From Pacificispira sp965223125 (lineage in GTDB: Bacteria; Pseudomonadota; Alphaproteobacteria; UBA8366; Aestuariispiraceae): DNA of 64,000 nucleotides. Below the pieces are notes generated by a model. The model was given only the letters and a program-made list of their open reading frames with translations. It did not search any database and was not told the DNA's origin. The stretch is taken from contig OZ244984.1 of assembly GCA_965223125.1 (NCBI GenBank), positions 310,001 through 374,000 on the forward strand, given 5' to 3'. Positions 17,880 to 26,516 of the stretch are shown piece after piece. Both the position numbers and the translations under genes were made by a program. Positions within the stretch are counted from its first letter, which is position 1. Each line of letters begins with the position of its first letter.

Positions 17880-19643
17880 CTAGATCGGTACGAATAGGAC
17901 CAGCAAGCCGATTATGACTAGGGCACAACGGATCATCCAGGCAATCGGTGCAATGATGCCAAAGGATATTCCAGCAAGACCGATCCCCACCTTCACCGCC
18001 ATCAGTATCGCCAATCCGGGCGTTGCCGCCAGCGCGATCAGGTCCGGATTCGCGATCATACCAAGCGGGATGAGGTAGAGCCCGACGCCCAGGGCCATGG
18101 AGATGCCTGCAACCTTCAACCAGTTCTCGTTCACCATGCCTGCTGCAATGAAGACTGCGCCACAGACAGGCGGCGTGATCGTGCTCAGCAATGCAAACCA
18201 GAAGACGAAAAGATGCGCCTGCATTGGTGCCAAGCCCAACTGCGTGAGCGCCGGACCCGCGACAGAAATGCAGATCACATAGGCCGCCGTCGTCGGCACC
18301 TCCATCCCCAGGATGAGGCAAGCCAGTGCTGTCAACAGAAGTGCGGGCCAAAGCATCCCATCGGACCCGGACAGGATCAGGGACGTGATCTTGACCCCCA
18401 GCCCCGTAATCCCCAACACCCCGATGATCAGCGAGGCGCAGAGAATGATCGAAGCGATGGTCGCGATCTGACGTCCCGCCGACAGGCAAAGCTCCGCCAT
18501 TCGTTCGCAAGTCCGCCGCCAGTCGACCGTCAGATTCGCATCCAGCAGCAATAGAATCGCACCTGCCAGTATGGCCAGGCAGGCGGCGTATTGCGGCGTG
18601 AACCCGTTGACGAACATGAACCACAGCAGGACGGAAAACGGTACCAGGAAGAATCCCGCCGTGATCAGAACCGGGCGCAACGCCGGACGCTGATCCGCCG
18701 ACAGCCCCTTCAGCGGATAGCGCAGGCTGAACGCATCGACCCCGATCCAGCAGGCCGCGAAGTACAGTATGGCAGGCAGCAGCGCGGCGGCCATGATCTC
18801 CGAATAGGGAATGCCGGTCAGTTCCACCATGACAAAGGCCCCCGCCCCCATCAGGGGTGGCATGATCTGGCCCCCGGACGAGGCCACCGCCTCCACCGCG
18901 CCCGCCAGTGCCTTCGGATAGCCGAGCCGTGTCATCGCAGGCAGCGTGATCGCCCCGGTGGACGCGACATTGGCGGAGGCCGAACCGGAAATCGATCCGA
19001 ACAGCGCCGAGGATATGATCGAGACCTTTGCCGCCCCGCCGCGCAGCCGCCCGGCGACGGCGGCGGCGACATTCATGAATCCCTGTCCGGCCTCTCCCGC
19101 ATTCAGGACCGCCCCAAAGATCACGAATATCGCGACGATGGAGACCGATACCCCGGTCAACTTCCCCCAGACGCCGCCTTCCGCGATGGTCAGGGTTCCA
19201 AGGAAACTGTTCAGCGGCGTGCCGGGATGACCCAACTCACCCGGAACATACTGTCCGAACAGGCCATAGAGTAGCGCCAGTCCCGCGACCAACGGCAAGG
19301 GCCAGCCAATCGCCCGACGCGCCATTTCCAGCACCGTCAGTAACAGGATGATGGCTATACCGCGCTGGAAATCGCCATCCAGGAAACCGTATTGATCAGA
19401 CAGTGCATCATTGTTGACCGCGATCCAGATGCAGGCCGCGAACCCCAGACTGCCCAAGACTATTCCGCTGATCCGCTCGCCCTTCGTTTTGGCTATGAAC
19501 AGCATCGCCCAGGGCAGGGCGAGCGCCATATGCAACGGTCTGGAAACGAGATTGGGGATCAGACCGGAGAAGACCAGCCAGAGGTGAAACGCGATGGAAA
19601 CGGCACCGAGAGTGATCCAGATCGGGCGTGACAGGCGGGTCAT
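17880..19643 (-). CDS. TRAP transporter fused permease (4TM/12TM, TAXI-type DctQM)
   Basis: A 587-residue integral membrane protein with about 16 to 18 hydrophobic segments. The N-terminal four correspond to the small DctQ-like subunit and the rest to the DctM-like channel, including SSALFGSISGSASANVASTG and SSGGQIMPPLMGAGAF, which are typical of the fused TAXI-class permeases. It uses an ion gradient to import an organic acid-like solute delivered by the partner binding protein encoded just upstream. The substrate is unknown. A hairpin between the two genes may set their relative expression. The IS630 element begins 18 bases past its stop. Confidence 0.93.
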   Translation of the reverse strand: MTRLSRPIWITLGAVSIAFHLWLVFSGLIPNLVSRPLHMALALPWAMLFIAKTKGERISGIVLGSLGFAACIWIAVNNDALSDQYGFLDGDFQRGIAIILLLTVLEMARRAIGWPLPLVAGLALLYGLFGQYVPGELGHPGTPLNSFLGTLTIAEGGVWGKLTGVSVSIVAIFVIFGAVLNAGEAGQGFMNVAAAVAGRLRGGAAKVSIISSALFGSISGSASANVASTGAITLPAMTRLGYPKALAGAVEAVASSGGQIMPPLMGAGAFVMVELTGIPYSEIMAAALLPAILYFAACWIGVDAFSLRYPLKGLSADQRPALRPVLITAGFFLVPFSVLLWFMFVNGFTPQYAACLAILAGAILLLLDANLTVDWRRTCERMAELCLSAGRQIATIASIILCASLIIGVLGITGLGVKITSLILSGSDGMLWPALLLTALACLILGMEVPTTAAYVICISVAGPALTQLGLAPMQAHLFVFWFALLSTITPPVCGAVFIAAGMVNENWLKVAGISMALGVGLYLIPLGMIANPDLIALAATPGLAILMAVKVGIGLAGISFGIIAPIAWMIRCALVIIGLLVLFVPI

Positions 19644-19684
19644 ACCATATCCTGCGGCAGTTTAAAAAAGGTGTCTTAAACAGG

Positions 19685-19714
19685 GCGACCCCGGTGCGGG
19701 GGCTCCGGGGTCGC
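19685..19714 (-). terminator. Intergenic stem-loop between TAXI binding protein and TRAP permease
   Basis: A perfect 10-bp stem (gcgaccccgg / ccggggtcgc) around a 10-base loop, placed 24 bases after the binding-protein stop, with a short T run (cctttttt) further downstream on the minus strand. It is likely a partial terminator or 3'-end stabiliser that lets the binding protein be made in excess of the permease. Confidence 0.6.
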
Positions 19715-19738
19715 GTCAGGCGAAGTGCTGTCGAGGGC

Positions 19739-20728
19739 CTACATCTGGGCGTCGGTCAGCGGAAAGCCTGCTTCCTGATAATATTTCAGCGCACCAGGGT
19801 GGATCTTGCCGGTGATGTTGGCCAGCATATCCGCACCGATGGCGTTCCACCAGGCGGCATCCGCCCCCATCTTTTCCTTCTGATCCCAATAAGTCTTGGT
19901 CAGTTGATAGGCGGTGTCATCGTCCATATCGGTGGTCGTATAGGCAACGACCGGCAGGCCCGTCGTGGTGATGTCGGCATCCTGCCCGGCATAGGTTCCC
20001 GCAGGAATCACAACCTTCAGGCGCTTCGTGGCAGCGATCTGCTCATCCGTCAGGGACAGGACTGCAACATCGGTGCTGGCTGCCACTTCGATCACGTTCG
20101 GTGCCGGATACGACCCTGCCGTTACGAAACCATCGATCTGACCGTTCTTCAGCGCAGGCACAGCATTCGACAGTTCGACATCCGCCAGCGTGACCTTGCC
20201 ATCCAGACCAAAGAGTTCCAGATACTTTGCCCCTTCCGTCGCACCGAAACTGCCCTTGCCCAGCAGCAGCGTCTTGCCTTCGAGTCCGGCCAGATCATTG
20301 ATCCCGCTATCCTTGTTGACGACGAAATGCATCGTCAGCGACGGAATCGGAAACAGCGCGCGGATTTCATCGAAGCGGGGATTGCCCTTGCCTTCGAACA
20401 TTGCCTTGCCACCCTGGGCCAGCCCGACCAGTGCCGGGGGCGTGGTGAAGACGTAGTTGCCGGTACGCCCGGCCACTTCCATCACATTCTGGACCGAGCC
20501 CTGGCTTTCCTCCACCGTTACGATGATCGCCCCATCGGTTCCCGCCTTCATTGCTTCGGCAATCTGGACACCCATCTGGTAGTAGGATGAGGTTGCACTG
20601 GCGGATTTATAGGTCACGCGGGTTTCGGCCTGCGCCTGTCCCATAACCATCGGACCCATGGCCATCGGCAGCGCCGCCAGCAGGCCGATCACGGCCAGTT
20701 TACCAATCTTGCTCTTCAAATATGACAT
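19739..20728 (-). CDS. TAXI family TRAP transporter solute-binding protein
   Basis: A 329-residue periplasmic binding protein. An N-terminal signal with a long Met/Ala-rich hydrophobic core ends in AQA-ET. TAXI family features include YYQMGVQIAEAM, LEGKTLLLGKGSFGATE and the C-terminal HPGALKYYQEAG. It binds a small organic solute (glutamate-like or dicarboxylate-like in studied relatives) and hands it to the fused permease encoded downstream. A GGGGGG-rich ribosome site precedes the ATG. Confidence 0.94.
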   Translation of the reverse strand: MSYLKSKIGKLAVIGLLAALPMAMGPMVMGQAQAETRVTYKSASATSSYYQMGVQIAEAMKAGTDGAIIVTVEESQGSVQNVMEVAGRTGNYVFTTPPALVGLAQGGKAMFEGKGNPRFDEIRALFPIPSLTMHFVVNKDSGINDLAGLEGKTLLLGKGSFGATEGAKYLELFGLDGKVTLADVELSNAVPALKNGQIDGFVTAGSYPAPNVIEVAASTDVAVLSLTDEQIAATKRLKVVIPAGTYAGQDADITTTGLPVVAYTTTDMDDDTAYQLTKTYWDQKEKMGADAAWWNAIGADMLANITGKIHPGALKYYQEAGFPLTDAQM

Positions 20729-20848
20729 ATTGAGTCCCCCCTTCGAGGATTAAGAGAATGCGGCATCCTTTGAATTCGGCACCGCCTTTCAGGTGACATC
20801 ACTAAACCAGCCCCTTTGACCCGGCAACCATTTGGGCTCAGCTCAGGC

Positions 20849-21988
20849 CTAGCCCAGAGCAAACTCCAGATCGGCGATCAGGTCGCCAACCTCCTCGATC
20901 CCGACAGACACCCGGATCAGATTCTCTGGTGTTTCGGTCACGATATCGCCTTCGGAGGTCTTGCGATGCTCGATCAGGCTTTCGACCCCACCAAGCGACG
21001 TCGCCGGTTTGAAGACACGACAGGCCAGAACGGTTCGGATCGCCTCCGCCTGATCGCCCTTTGGCTGAAAGGACAGCATGCCCCCAAACCCGCCAGACAT
21101 CTGCTTTGCCGCCACCGCATGGCCGGGATCGGTGGGAAGACCCGGATAGCGCACCGTCTCCACATTTCTATGCTCGGCCAGGAATTCGGCGATCTTCATC
21201 GCATTGGCGCATTGCCGTTCCACCCGCAGGAAGAGCGTGCGCATACCCCGGATCAGCAGATAGGCCTCCATCGCGCCCAACATTGGCCCGGCATATTTGC
21301 GGTGGTTCAGAATCCGCGCCCAGAACGGGGTGACTTCACGCGGGGCCAGCATGCCCGCCAGCACGTCGGAATGTCCGCCCAGATACTTTGTCGCCGAATG
21401 ACAGACCAGATCGGCACCGAGCGACAGCGGCCTGCTCAAGACCGGGCTGGCGCAGGTGGAATCAACACCCAGCAGCGCCCCTGCCGCATGGGCGATTTCC
21501 GCTGCCGCCGCGATATCCGTGACACTCCACATCGGATTGGCCGGGGTCTCGATCCAGACAAGCTTGGTCTGTCCGGGTCGGATTGCCGCCCGCAAGGCAT
21601 CCAGATCATGGTTTGGAAACCAGGAATAGCTGAGCCCCCGCGCCTCGGCGAATTCCTCCAGCCAGGCGACGACGCCATGATAGACCGTGCGGGCACAGAC
21701 GATATGATCTCCCGCCCGCAAGGCGTGAAAAGCAGCGGTGCAGGCCGCCATGCCGGACCCGAAACTGGCCGCATCCGGCGCACCCTCCAGTTTTGCCAGG
21801 ATCGCCTCTGCATGGGCGGCTGTCGGCGAATCGGAACGGATATAGACGGCATCGCGCGGCCCATAATCGTCACGCCTGGTGAAGGTGGTGGAAAACTGGA
21901 CTGGCGGCACGACAGCGCCTGACGCCGGGTCTTCCCAGCCCAAAGCCTGGGCTGCAAGGGTCTTGGGGTCCAGGTTGCTGTTTGTCAT
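20849..21988 (-). CDS. Cys/Met metabolism PLP-dependent enzyme (cystathionine gamma-synthase/lyase family)
   Basis: A 379-residue fold-type I PLP enzyme. The PLP lysine is in SATKYLGGHSDVLAG, the PLP-contact aspartate in LGVDSTCASPV, and the C-terminal SLGGVESLIEHR is the trans-sulfuration hallmark. The family includes cystathionine gamma-synthase, gamma- and beta-lyases and methionine gamma-lyase; the segment IEHRKTSEGD differs from the usual IEHPASMTH, so the exact reaction is open. The start is the ATG preceded by GGAGA. No sulfur genes adjoin, so context does not resolve the substrate. Confidence 0.88.
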   Translation of the reverse strand: MTNSNLDPKTLAAQALGWEDPASGAVVPPVQFSTTFTRRDDYGPRDAVYIRSDSPTAAHAEAILAKLEGAPDAASFGSGMAACTAAFHALRAGDHIVCARTVYHGVVAWLEEFAEARGLSYSWFPNHDLDALRAAIRPGQTKLVWIETPANPMWSVTDIAAAAEIAHAAGALLGVDSTCASPVLSRPLSLGADLVCHSATKYLGGHSDVLAGMLAPREVTPFWARILNHRKYAGPMLGAMEAYLLIRGMRTLFLRVERQCANAMKIAEFLAEHRNVETVRYPGLPTDPGHAVAAKQMSGGFGGMLSFQPKGDQAEAIRTVLACRVFKPATSLGGVESLIEHRKTSEGDIVTETPENLIRVSVGIEEVGDLIADLEFALG

Positions 21989-22136
21989 CGGGGCTCTCCG
22001 GCAAGGGTAGGGATGGGGACTATGTGCTTCTTGTTTGCCATGATCCGGCAAGTGCGGCGAAACTGTCGGAGAGATGTGCCAGAGCGTCAAAACAAAACTG
22101 GCCACAATACCTGTTCCAACCCGGAGGATATGCCCC

Positions 22137-22436
22137 ATGCCCGCCTATTTCATCGCCAATCTGACCGTCACTGATCCAGACTCCTACAAGACCTATACCG
22201 CCCAGGCCCCGGCCACCATCGCCGACCATGGCGGGAAATATCTGGTGCGCGGCGGTGCGCATGAGACGATCGAGGGGGACTGGCAGCCGAACCGTCTTGT
22301 CGTGCTGGAATTTCCCGACCTTGCGACGGCAAAAGCATGGTATCATTCCGATGCCTATCAGGCGATCTTGCCGATCCGGCTCGGCAGTGCGACAGGGTCG
22401 GCGGTTCTGGTGGAGGGGCTATCACCCCCAGCGTGA
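22137..22436 (+). CDS. DUF1330 domain-containing protein
   Basis: A 99-residue protein with a ferredoxin-like dimeric alpha/beta-barrel look. Family motifs are AYFIANLTVTDPDSYKTY, KYLVRGG and RLVVLEFPDLATAKAWYHS. The function of DUF1330 is unknown. The ATG follows a strong CGGAGGA site; in-frame codons upstream are not family-like. Confidence 0.93.
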   Translation: MPAYFIANLTVTDPDSYKTYTAQAPATIADHGGKYLVRGGAHETIEGDWQPNRLVVLEFPDLATAKAWYHSDAYQAILPIRLGSATGSAVLVEGLSPPA

Positions 22437-22532
22437 GAGAAAGCCATAATCCGGTAACAAACTCATCAGCGTATAAAGTCAGTCAGGAGAGATACAGAAC
22501 AACCCTGCGAGACGAGGAGAGGAGAGAGCGAG

Positions 22533-22730
22533 ATGGCCTATTTTGCCTTTGCCAATCTGGACGAAACCGACCTGCTGGAAATCAAGCGGCTGGAGACCGA
22601 ACTGGGCCGCCCGCTGGTGGCCATGAAGTCCGTCGATCTGCACCCCGCCGATCTGGACGATACCGGCATTGCGGCGGTAAAATCCCTGGAAGCGCGGCTT
22701 GGCGTCGCCCTGGTTGCGGTCGATCCCTGA
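22533..22730 (+). CDS. Small uncharacterised protein with an internal repeat
   Basis: A 65-residue acidic protein preceded by a long purine-rich ribosome site (gaggagaggagagag). Two similar segments are visible: IKRLETELGRPLVAM (about 17-31) and VKSLEARLGVALVAV (about 49-63), so it looks like a duplicated amphipathic helix plus strand. I do not recognise the family. It lies 82 bases before a TerB-like gene in the same direction and may be cotranscribed with it. Confidence 0.72.
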   Translation: MAYFAFANLDETDLLEIKRLETELGRPLVAMKSVDLHPADLDDTGIAAVKSLEARLGVALVAVDP

Positions 22731-22812
22731 CGGAAGGGGCGGCTGCGCATACTTGCCCCTTCGCCCCGGCCGCGATGATCATTCCATACGGGATAGAGGG
22801 AGACGAAGGACC

Positions 22813-23238
22813 ATGTTTCTGCAAGAACTGACACATCCTCAGCGACGGATGTTCATGGCGCTGGCCAAACGCATGGTTCTGGCCGACTGGAAACTGGAAC
22901 AGCATGAACAGGACGCGATAGACCGCGTCGAGGCGGAACTGGGGGAAAGCCTGACGGTCGAGGCGAAGGATCTGCTGTCCAACGACAATCTCCCTGTCCT
23001 GGATACCGACAGGTCCCGCCGGATCGTCGTCTACGAACTGCTTGTTCTGGCTCAGGCCGATCTCCAGATCGACGACGCCGAACGCCATGTCTTCAACGAC
23101 CTGGCCCAGGACCTGGACATCCCGAAGCCGGTAATGACCAATCTCGAATCCCTCTCAGAGTCCGGCTATGCCCTGATCCTCGCCAAGGCCGACGACACCG
23201 ACCACCGGGCAGAAGTAGAGGCCGTGATCGGAGGATAA
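22813..23238 (+). CDS. TerB-like helical protein
   Basis: A 141-residue soluble helical protein. The segment LAQADLQIDDAERHVFNDLAQDLDI resembles the conserved acidic helix pair of TerB-like domains (A-D-G/L-x-I-x-x-x-E-x-x), which bind metal ions in tellurite-resistance TerB. No other ter genes are present, so a role in tellurite resistance should not be assumed. The ATG follows GAAGGA. It forms a probable two-gene unit with the small repeat protein upstream. Confidence 0.7.
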   Translation: MFLQELTHPQRRMFMALAKRMVLADWKLEQHEQDAIDRVEAELGESLTVEAKDLLSNDNLPVLDTDRSRRIVVYELLVLAQADLQIDDAERHVFNDLAQDLDIPKPVMTNLESLSESGYALILAKADDTDHRAEVEAVIGG

Positions 23239-23435
23239 CCCCTCACCCTTCATACATTTGTGCTTTCCGGCAATATTGTTCCATCAACTAACTTTCGGCG
23301 ATCATTCATGACCGTTTGAAGTGACCGGAACTGCATGTGGCAACCCTTTCTCGTTCAAAGTCATGTGTTTGCAACAATTTGGTGAGATGACTCTCGTAAT
23401 CCCAAGCTCTTTTGATCGTATAAGGAGTTGAGACC

Positions 23436-24053
23436 GTGAGACAAATTTTCGGTGTAATCGCAATGCTCCTGATACTGGGATCGGGTGGTGCCTGGGCCGC
23501 GTCGATTGATGACCTAACTGACATCGACTCCGACCTAAAGGCGAAGCTTGTCAAGGACTATGCGGATTCCAGCCAAGGGTGTCAGGCCAACTATACGGCG
23601 GCTGTCTCAAAAGATGGCAGTTGGGGTTCGACATGCAGCAGCAAAGCCAGCGATGATGATCTGGCCCGCACCGCGATCCAGAAATGCGAACACTGGTCCC
23701 AAGGCCGACCCTGTGGCATCGTGATCCTACGTGACACGGTGGTGCCTTATGTCCTGTCTCCAATCCTGATGACCTATCCGACCCGGTTCGATGCCGAGAA
23801 AGTGCCGTTTCTCTGGGCTTCAGAGCGGGAGAAGCTGAGCGGAAAATTCGTACCCCGCGAAGGCCACAAGGCACTCGCGATCACCCGCAACGGCACCTAT
23901 GGATGGGTGGTTGAGAAAAGCACCACAAAAGAGGCGGAACAGGAGGCTCTGAAAGACTGCGAAAACCGTGACAAGAAGGGGCGCTGTTTTATTTACAGCA
24001 TTGACGACACAGTGCTGTTCACATCCACAACCAATATATATCCGGAAAGATAA
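23436..24053 (+). CDS. Secreted two-repeat protein, DUF4189-like
   Basis: A 205-residue protein with a clear signal peptide (IFGVIAMLLILGSGGAWA, cleavage after AWA). The mature part holds two similar modules: residues about 45-105 and about 145-200. Each has a strand with SKDGSWG or TRNGTYGW, a helix rich in Ala, and two cysteines (KCEHWSQGRPC; DCENRDKKGRC). This is the pattern of DUF4189-type repeats, whose function is unknown. The start is GTG with an AAGGAG site nine bases before it. Confidence 0.78.
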   Translation: MRQIFGVIAMLLILGSGGAWAASIDDLTDIDSDLKAKLVKDYADSSQGCQANYTAAVSKDGSWGSTCSSKASDDDLARTAIQKCEHWSQGRPCGIVILRDTVVPYVLSPILMTYPTRFDAEKVPFLWASEREKLSGKFVPREGHKALAITRNGTYGWVVEKSTTKEAEQEALKDCENRDKKGRCFIYSIDDTVLFTSTTNIYPER

Positions 24054-25742
24054 TCACCCCTCCACATGCACCCTGGTTTCCGCGATGCGGAAGCGACCCG
24101 CGACGAAGGCGGTGTCTACCAGGCTGGCATTGGCGGCCGGATTGGCACCGCTGGCGTGATAATCGCTGAAGGCGGCGGTCTGGTTGACGAAGGTGCCGCC
24201 GGTCAGGTTGACGCTCATCAGCACACCCAGTTCCTCGCCCAGCGCCTCGGCGGCCTCCCGCACGGCGGGGCGGCTGGAATAGACCGACGACGTGATCGCG
24301 CCCTTGGCGGCAACCGTGGAGCGCCAGGCCTCCAGCGCACCATCAATGCCGTCGCAGGCGATGACGAAGGTGATCGGCCCAAACAGCTCGGTCTCATATT
24401 TCGCCCGATCTGCCGCGTCCACGGCCAGGATCAGCGGCGTGTGAATGCGAGCCTCAGGGAAATCGGGATGGTCGATCTTCCGGCTGTCCAGCAAGACCCG
24501 CCCCAGACTGCGGGCAGTGTCGATCCGGGCCGCCGTATCGGGCGACTGGATCGCGCCCAGCACATGAACCGCGCGCTCCGGATCGCTGTTGAACTTGCCA
24601 ACTGCGCCCGCAATCGCCTCGGCCACGGCATCGAAACTCATCGTCTCACCCGCGACCCGAATGCCCTCGCGCGGGACGAAGATATTCTGTGGCGTCGTGC
24701 ACATCTGCCCGGAATAGAGCGACAGGGTAAAGGCGAGATTGCGGCACATCCCCTTCACATCATCAAAATCGTCCACCACGACGGCATTGACGCCCGCCTT
24801 TTCGGTATAGACCTGCGCCTGAACCGCATTCCGCTCCAGCCATTCCCCGAAGGCATTGGAGCCGGTGAAATCGATCAGCTTCACCTCGGGCCGGGTGCAG
24901 AGATCCATCCCCACCGGTGCGGCGCGGGTATCGGTCAGCAGCAGCGCCAGATTGGGATCGAACCCCGCCTCCCCCAGCACATCGCGCATGATCCGCACCG
25001 ACAGCGCCAGCGGCAGCACGGCGGTCGGATGCGGCTTCACGATCACCGGATTGCCAGTCACCAGCGAGGCAAGAATGCCGGGATAGCCGTTCCAGGTCGG
25101 GAAGGTCGAGACCCCGATTGTCACCGCGATCCCCTTCGGCATGATGCGATAACGCTTGTCCATCACCAGCGGCGGGTTCTTCCCCTGCGGCTTTTCCCAG
25201 CGCACCTGATCCGGCACGGCGGATTGCAGGTGGTAGGCTTGGGCAACTGCCTCCAGCCCGCGATCCTGGGCATGCGGCCCGCCCGCCTGAAAGGCCATCA
25301 TGAAGGCCTGCCCGGTCGTATGCATGACCGCGTGGGCCATCTCGAAACTGCGGCGGTTGATGCGGTGCAGGATTTCCAGACAGATGCCGGTGCGCGCCTC
25401 GCCCCCCGCCTCGCGCCAGGCCTTCATCCCCGCCGCAGACGCCGCTATTGCCGCATCGACCGACAGCGCCGGATAGGACAGGTCGAGCGCGATGCCGTAG
25501 GGCGAGACCTCGTCAGAGGCGATGGTCCCCTCCCCCGGATGGCCCGGCAGGTCGAATGCTTTCGGTGCACCGGGCTGACCCAGACAGGCCCTGAACGCCG
25601 CCTCACCATCGGCCGCCGCGCTCTCGCCATAGATCGAACCGCTGGCCCGCTCCGGATAGGGCGACCAGAAACCGCGCGCCTGCAGTGCCGTCAACGCCTG
25701 GGTCAGGGTCTCGCGATGGGTATCGAAAAAGGCGGTCGCCAT
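24054..25742 (-). CDS. paaN: Phenylacetic acid degradation protein PaaN (aldehyde dehydrogenase-type)
   Basis: A 562-residue aldehyde-dehydrogenase-fold protein, longer than ordinary ALDHs as PaaN proteins are. The catalytic Cys is in SGQMCTTPQN, the cofactor region in GNPVIVKPHP and FTGSNAFGEWL. PaaN is the ring-opening/aldehyde dehydrogenase component used in some phenylacetyl-CoA pathways instead of PaaZ. The start is the ATG behind GGAGG. It is divergent from paaG and paaI, which belong to the same pathway; a repeat-GIY-YIG unit lies between them. Confidence 0.9.
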   Translation of the reverse strand: MATAFFDTHRETLTQALTALQARGFWSPYPERASGSIYGESAAADGEAAFRACLGQPGAPKAFDLPGHPGEGTIASDEVSPYGIALDLSYPALSVDAAIAASAAGMKAWREAGGEARTGICLEILHRINRRSFEMAHAVMHTTGQAFMMAFQAGGPHAQDRGLEAVAQAYHLQSAVPDQVRWEKPQGKNPPLVMDKRYRIMPKGIAVTIGVSTFPTWNGYPGILASLVTGNPVIVKPHPTAVLPLALSVRIMRDVLGEAGFDPNLALLLTDTRAAPVGMDLCTRPEVKLIDFTGSNAFGEWLERNAVQAQVYTEKAGVNAVVVDDFDDVKGMCRNLAFTLSLYSGQMCTTPQNIFVPREGIRVAGETMSFDAVAEAIAGAVGKFNSDPERAVHVLGAIQSPDTAARIDTARSLGRVLLDSRKIDHPDFPEARIHTPLILAVDAADRAKYETELFGPITFVIACDGIDGALEAWRSTVAAKGAITSSVYSSRPAVREAAEALGEELGVLMSVNLTGGTFVNQTAAFSDYHASGANPAANASLVDTAFVAGRFRIAETRVHVEG

Positions 25743-25884
25743 GGGGGTATCCTCCGGGTAATGTCCGTGCCGAATGGACGCGCAGGCAGGGCAATTTGAT
25801 ACCAAATTTCTTGTGATCTGTCCAATCTTGTATCATTTTATCCCGGATTTTCGATGGTTGAAGCGGAAATGAAAGAACCCCAAC

Positions 25885-25983
25885 CGTCACTCCCGCGCAG
25901 GCGGGAGTCCAGAGCGGCAGGCTGGGTTTTGGGTGTGCGGCTCTGGACCCCGGACAGCCGCTCCGCGACTTCCGGGGAGACGA
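25885..25983 (+). repeat. 99-bp structured dispersed repeat, copy 1
   Basis: Begins CGTCACTCCCGCG and ends CCGGGGAGACGA. It contains nested inverted repeats: a left hairpin (ctcccgc/gcgggag), a central stem (gtccagagc/gctctggac), a right hairpin (cccgga/tccggg) and complementary ends (cgtc/gacg). Same orientation as copy 2; the two enclose the GIY-YIG gene. Confidence 0.88.
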
Positions 25984-26015
25984 GGGTGGGGTATGAATGA
26001 GCATGATGTGAATGG

Positions 26016-26321
26016 ATGAAGATATCGAAGGCCAGGGGAGGATTCGTTTACATTCTCGCATCGGCGCGAAACGGAACCCTGTATGTTGGCGTCACGTCTG
26101 ATCTGCCGAAACGGGTGGCGCAGCACAGAACTGGAATGATTGACGGATTTACCAAGGAGCATGGCGTTCACGATCTTGTTTGGTATGAACACCATGACGA
26201 GATCGAATCGGCAATCATGCGGGAAAAAGCGGTGAAACGATGGCAGCGCGCCTGGAAGATTCGGTTGATCGAAGAAATGAACCCCCTCTGGCGCGACCTT
26301 TTCGACGATCTTTTCGAGTAA
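26016..26321 (+). CDS. GIY-YIG nuclease domain protein
   Basis: A 101-residue single-domain nuclease. The two signature strands read FVYILAS and LYVGVTSDL, followed by the catalytic Arg region LPKRVAQHR and the Glu-containing helix ESAIMREKAVKRW. This is the small standalone family (YhbQ-like relatives) found in many proteobacteria, with unknown cellular role. It begins 32 bases after one 99-bp repeat and ends 38 bases before a second, direct copy. Confidence 0.92.
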   Translation: MKISKARGGFVYILASARNGTLYVGVTSDLPKRVAQHRTGMIDGFTKEHGVHDLVWYEHHDEIESAIMREKAVKRWQRAWKIRLIEEMNPLWRDLFDDLFE

Positions 26322-26359
26322 CTGAGTGTATCGATATGACGGACCAAACTTTACCAAAT

Positions 26360-26458
26360 CGTCACTCCCGCGCAGGCGGGAATCCAGAGCGGCGGGTCCG
26401 AATGCCTGCCGATTGCACTGGATCCCGGACAGCCGCTTCGCGTCTTCCGGGGAGACGA
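26360..26458 (+). repeat. 99-bp structured dispersed repeat, copy 2
   Basis: Same ends and hairpin arms as copy 1; the outer 35-40 bases are nearly identical and the middle 25 or so bases differ. It lies 58 bases upstream of the paaG start and may affect its transcription. Confidence 0.88.
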
Positions 26459-26516
26459 TGAATTAGGACATATTCAATGCTGAAAAACATGACAAAACGG
26501 GGAAGGAAACCGGACC

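Noticed and set aside
22813..23238. Tellurite resistance operon
   Set aside because: Only one TerB-like gene; terA, terC, terD and terZ relatives are not present.
24066..25799. A long plus-strand open frame opposite paaN
   Set aside because: Antisense shadow of a GC-rich gene; the translation is Arg/His/Gly-rich with no domain.
25885..26458. The repeat pair as ends of a standard IS element
   Set aside because: The copies are in direct rather than inverted orientation, there is no DDE transposase, and no target duplication is visible.
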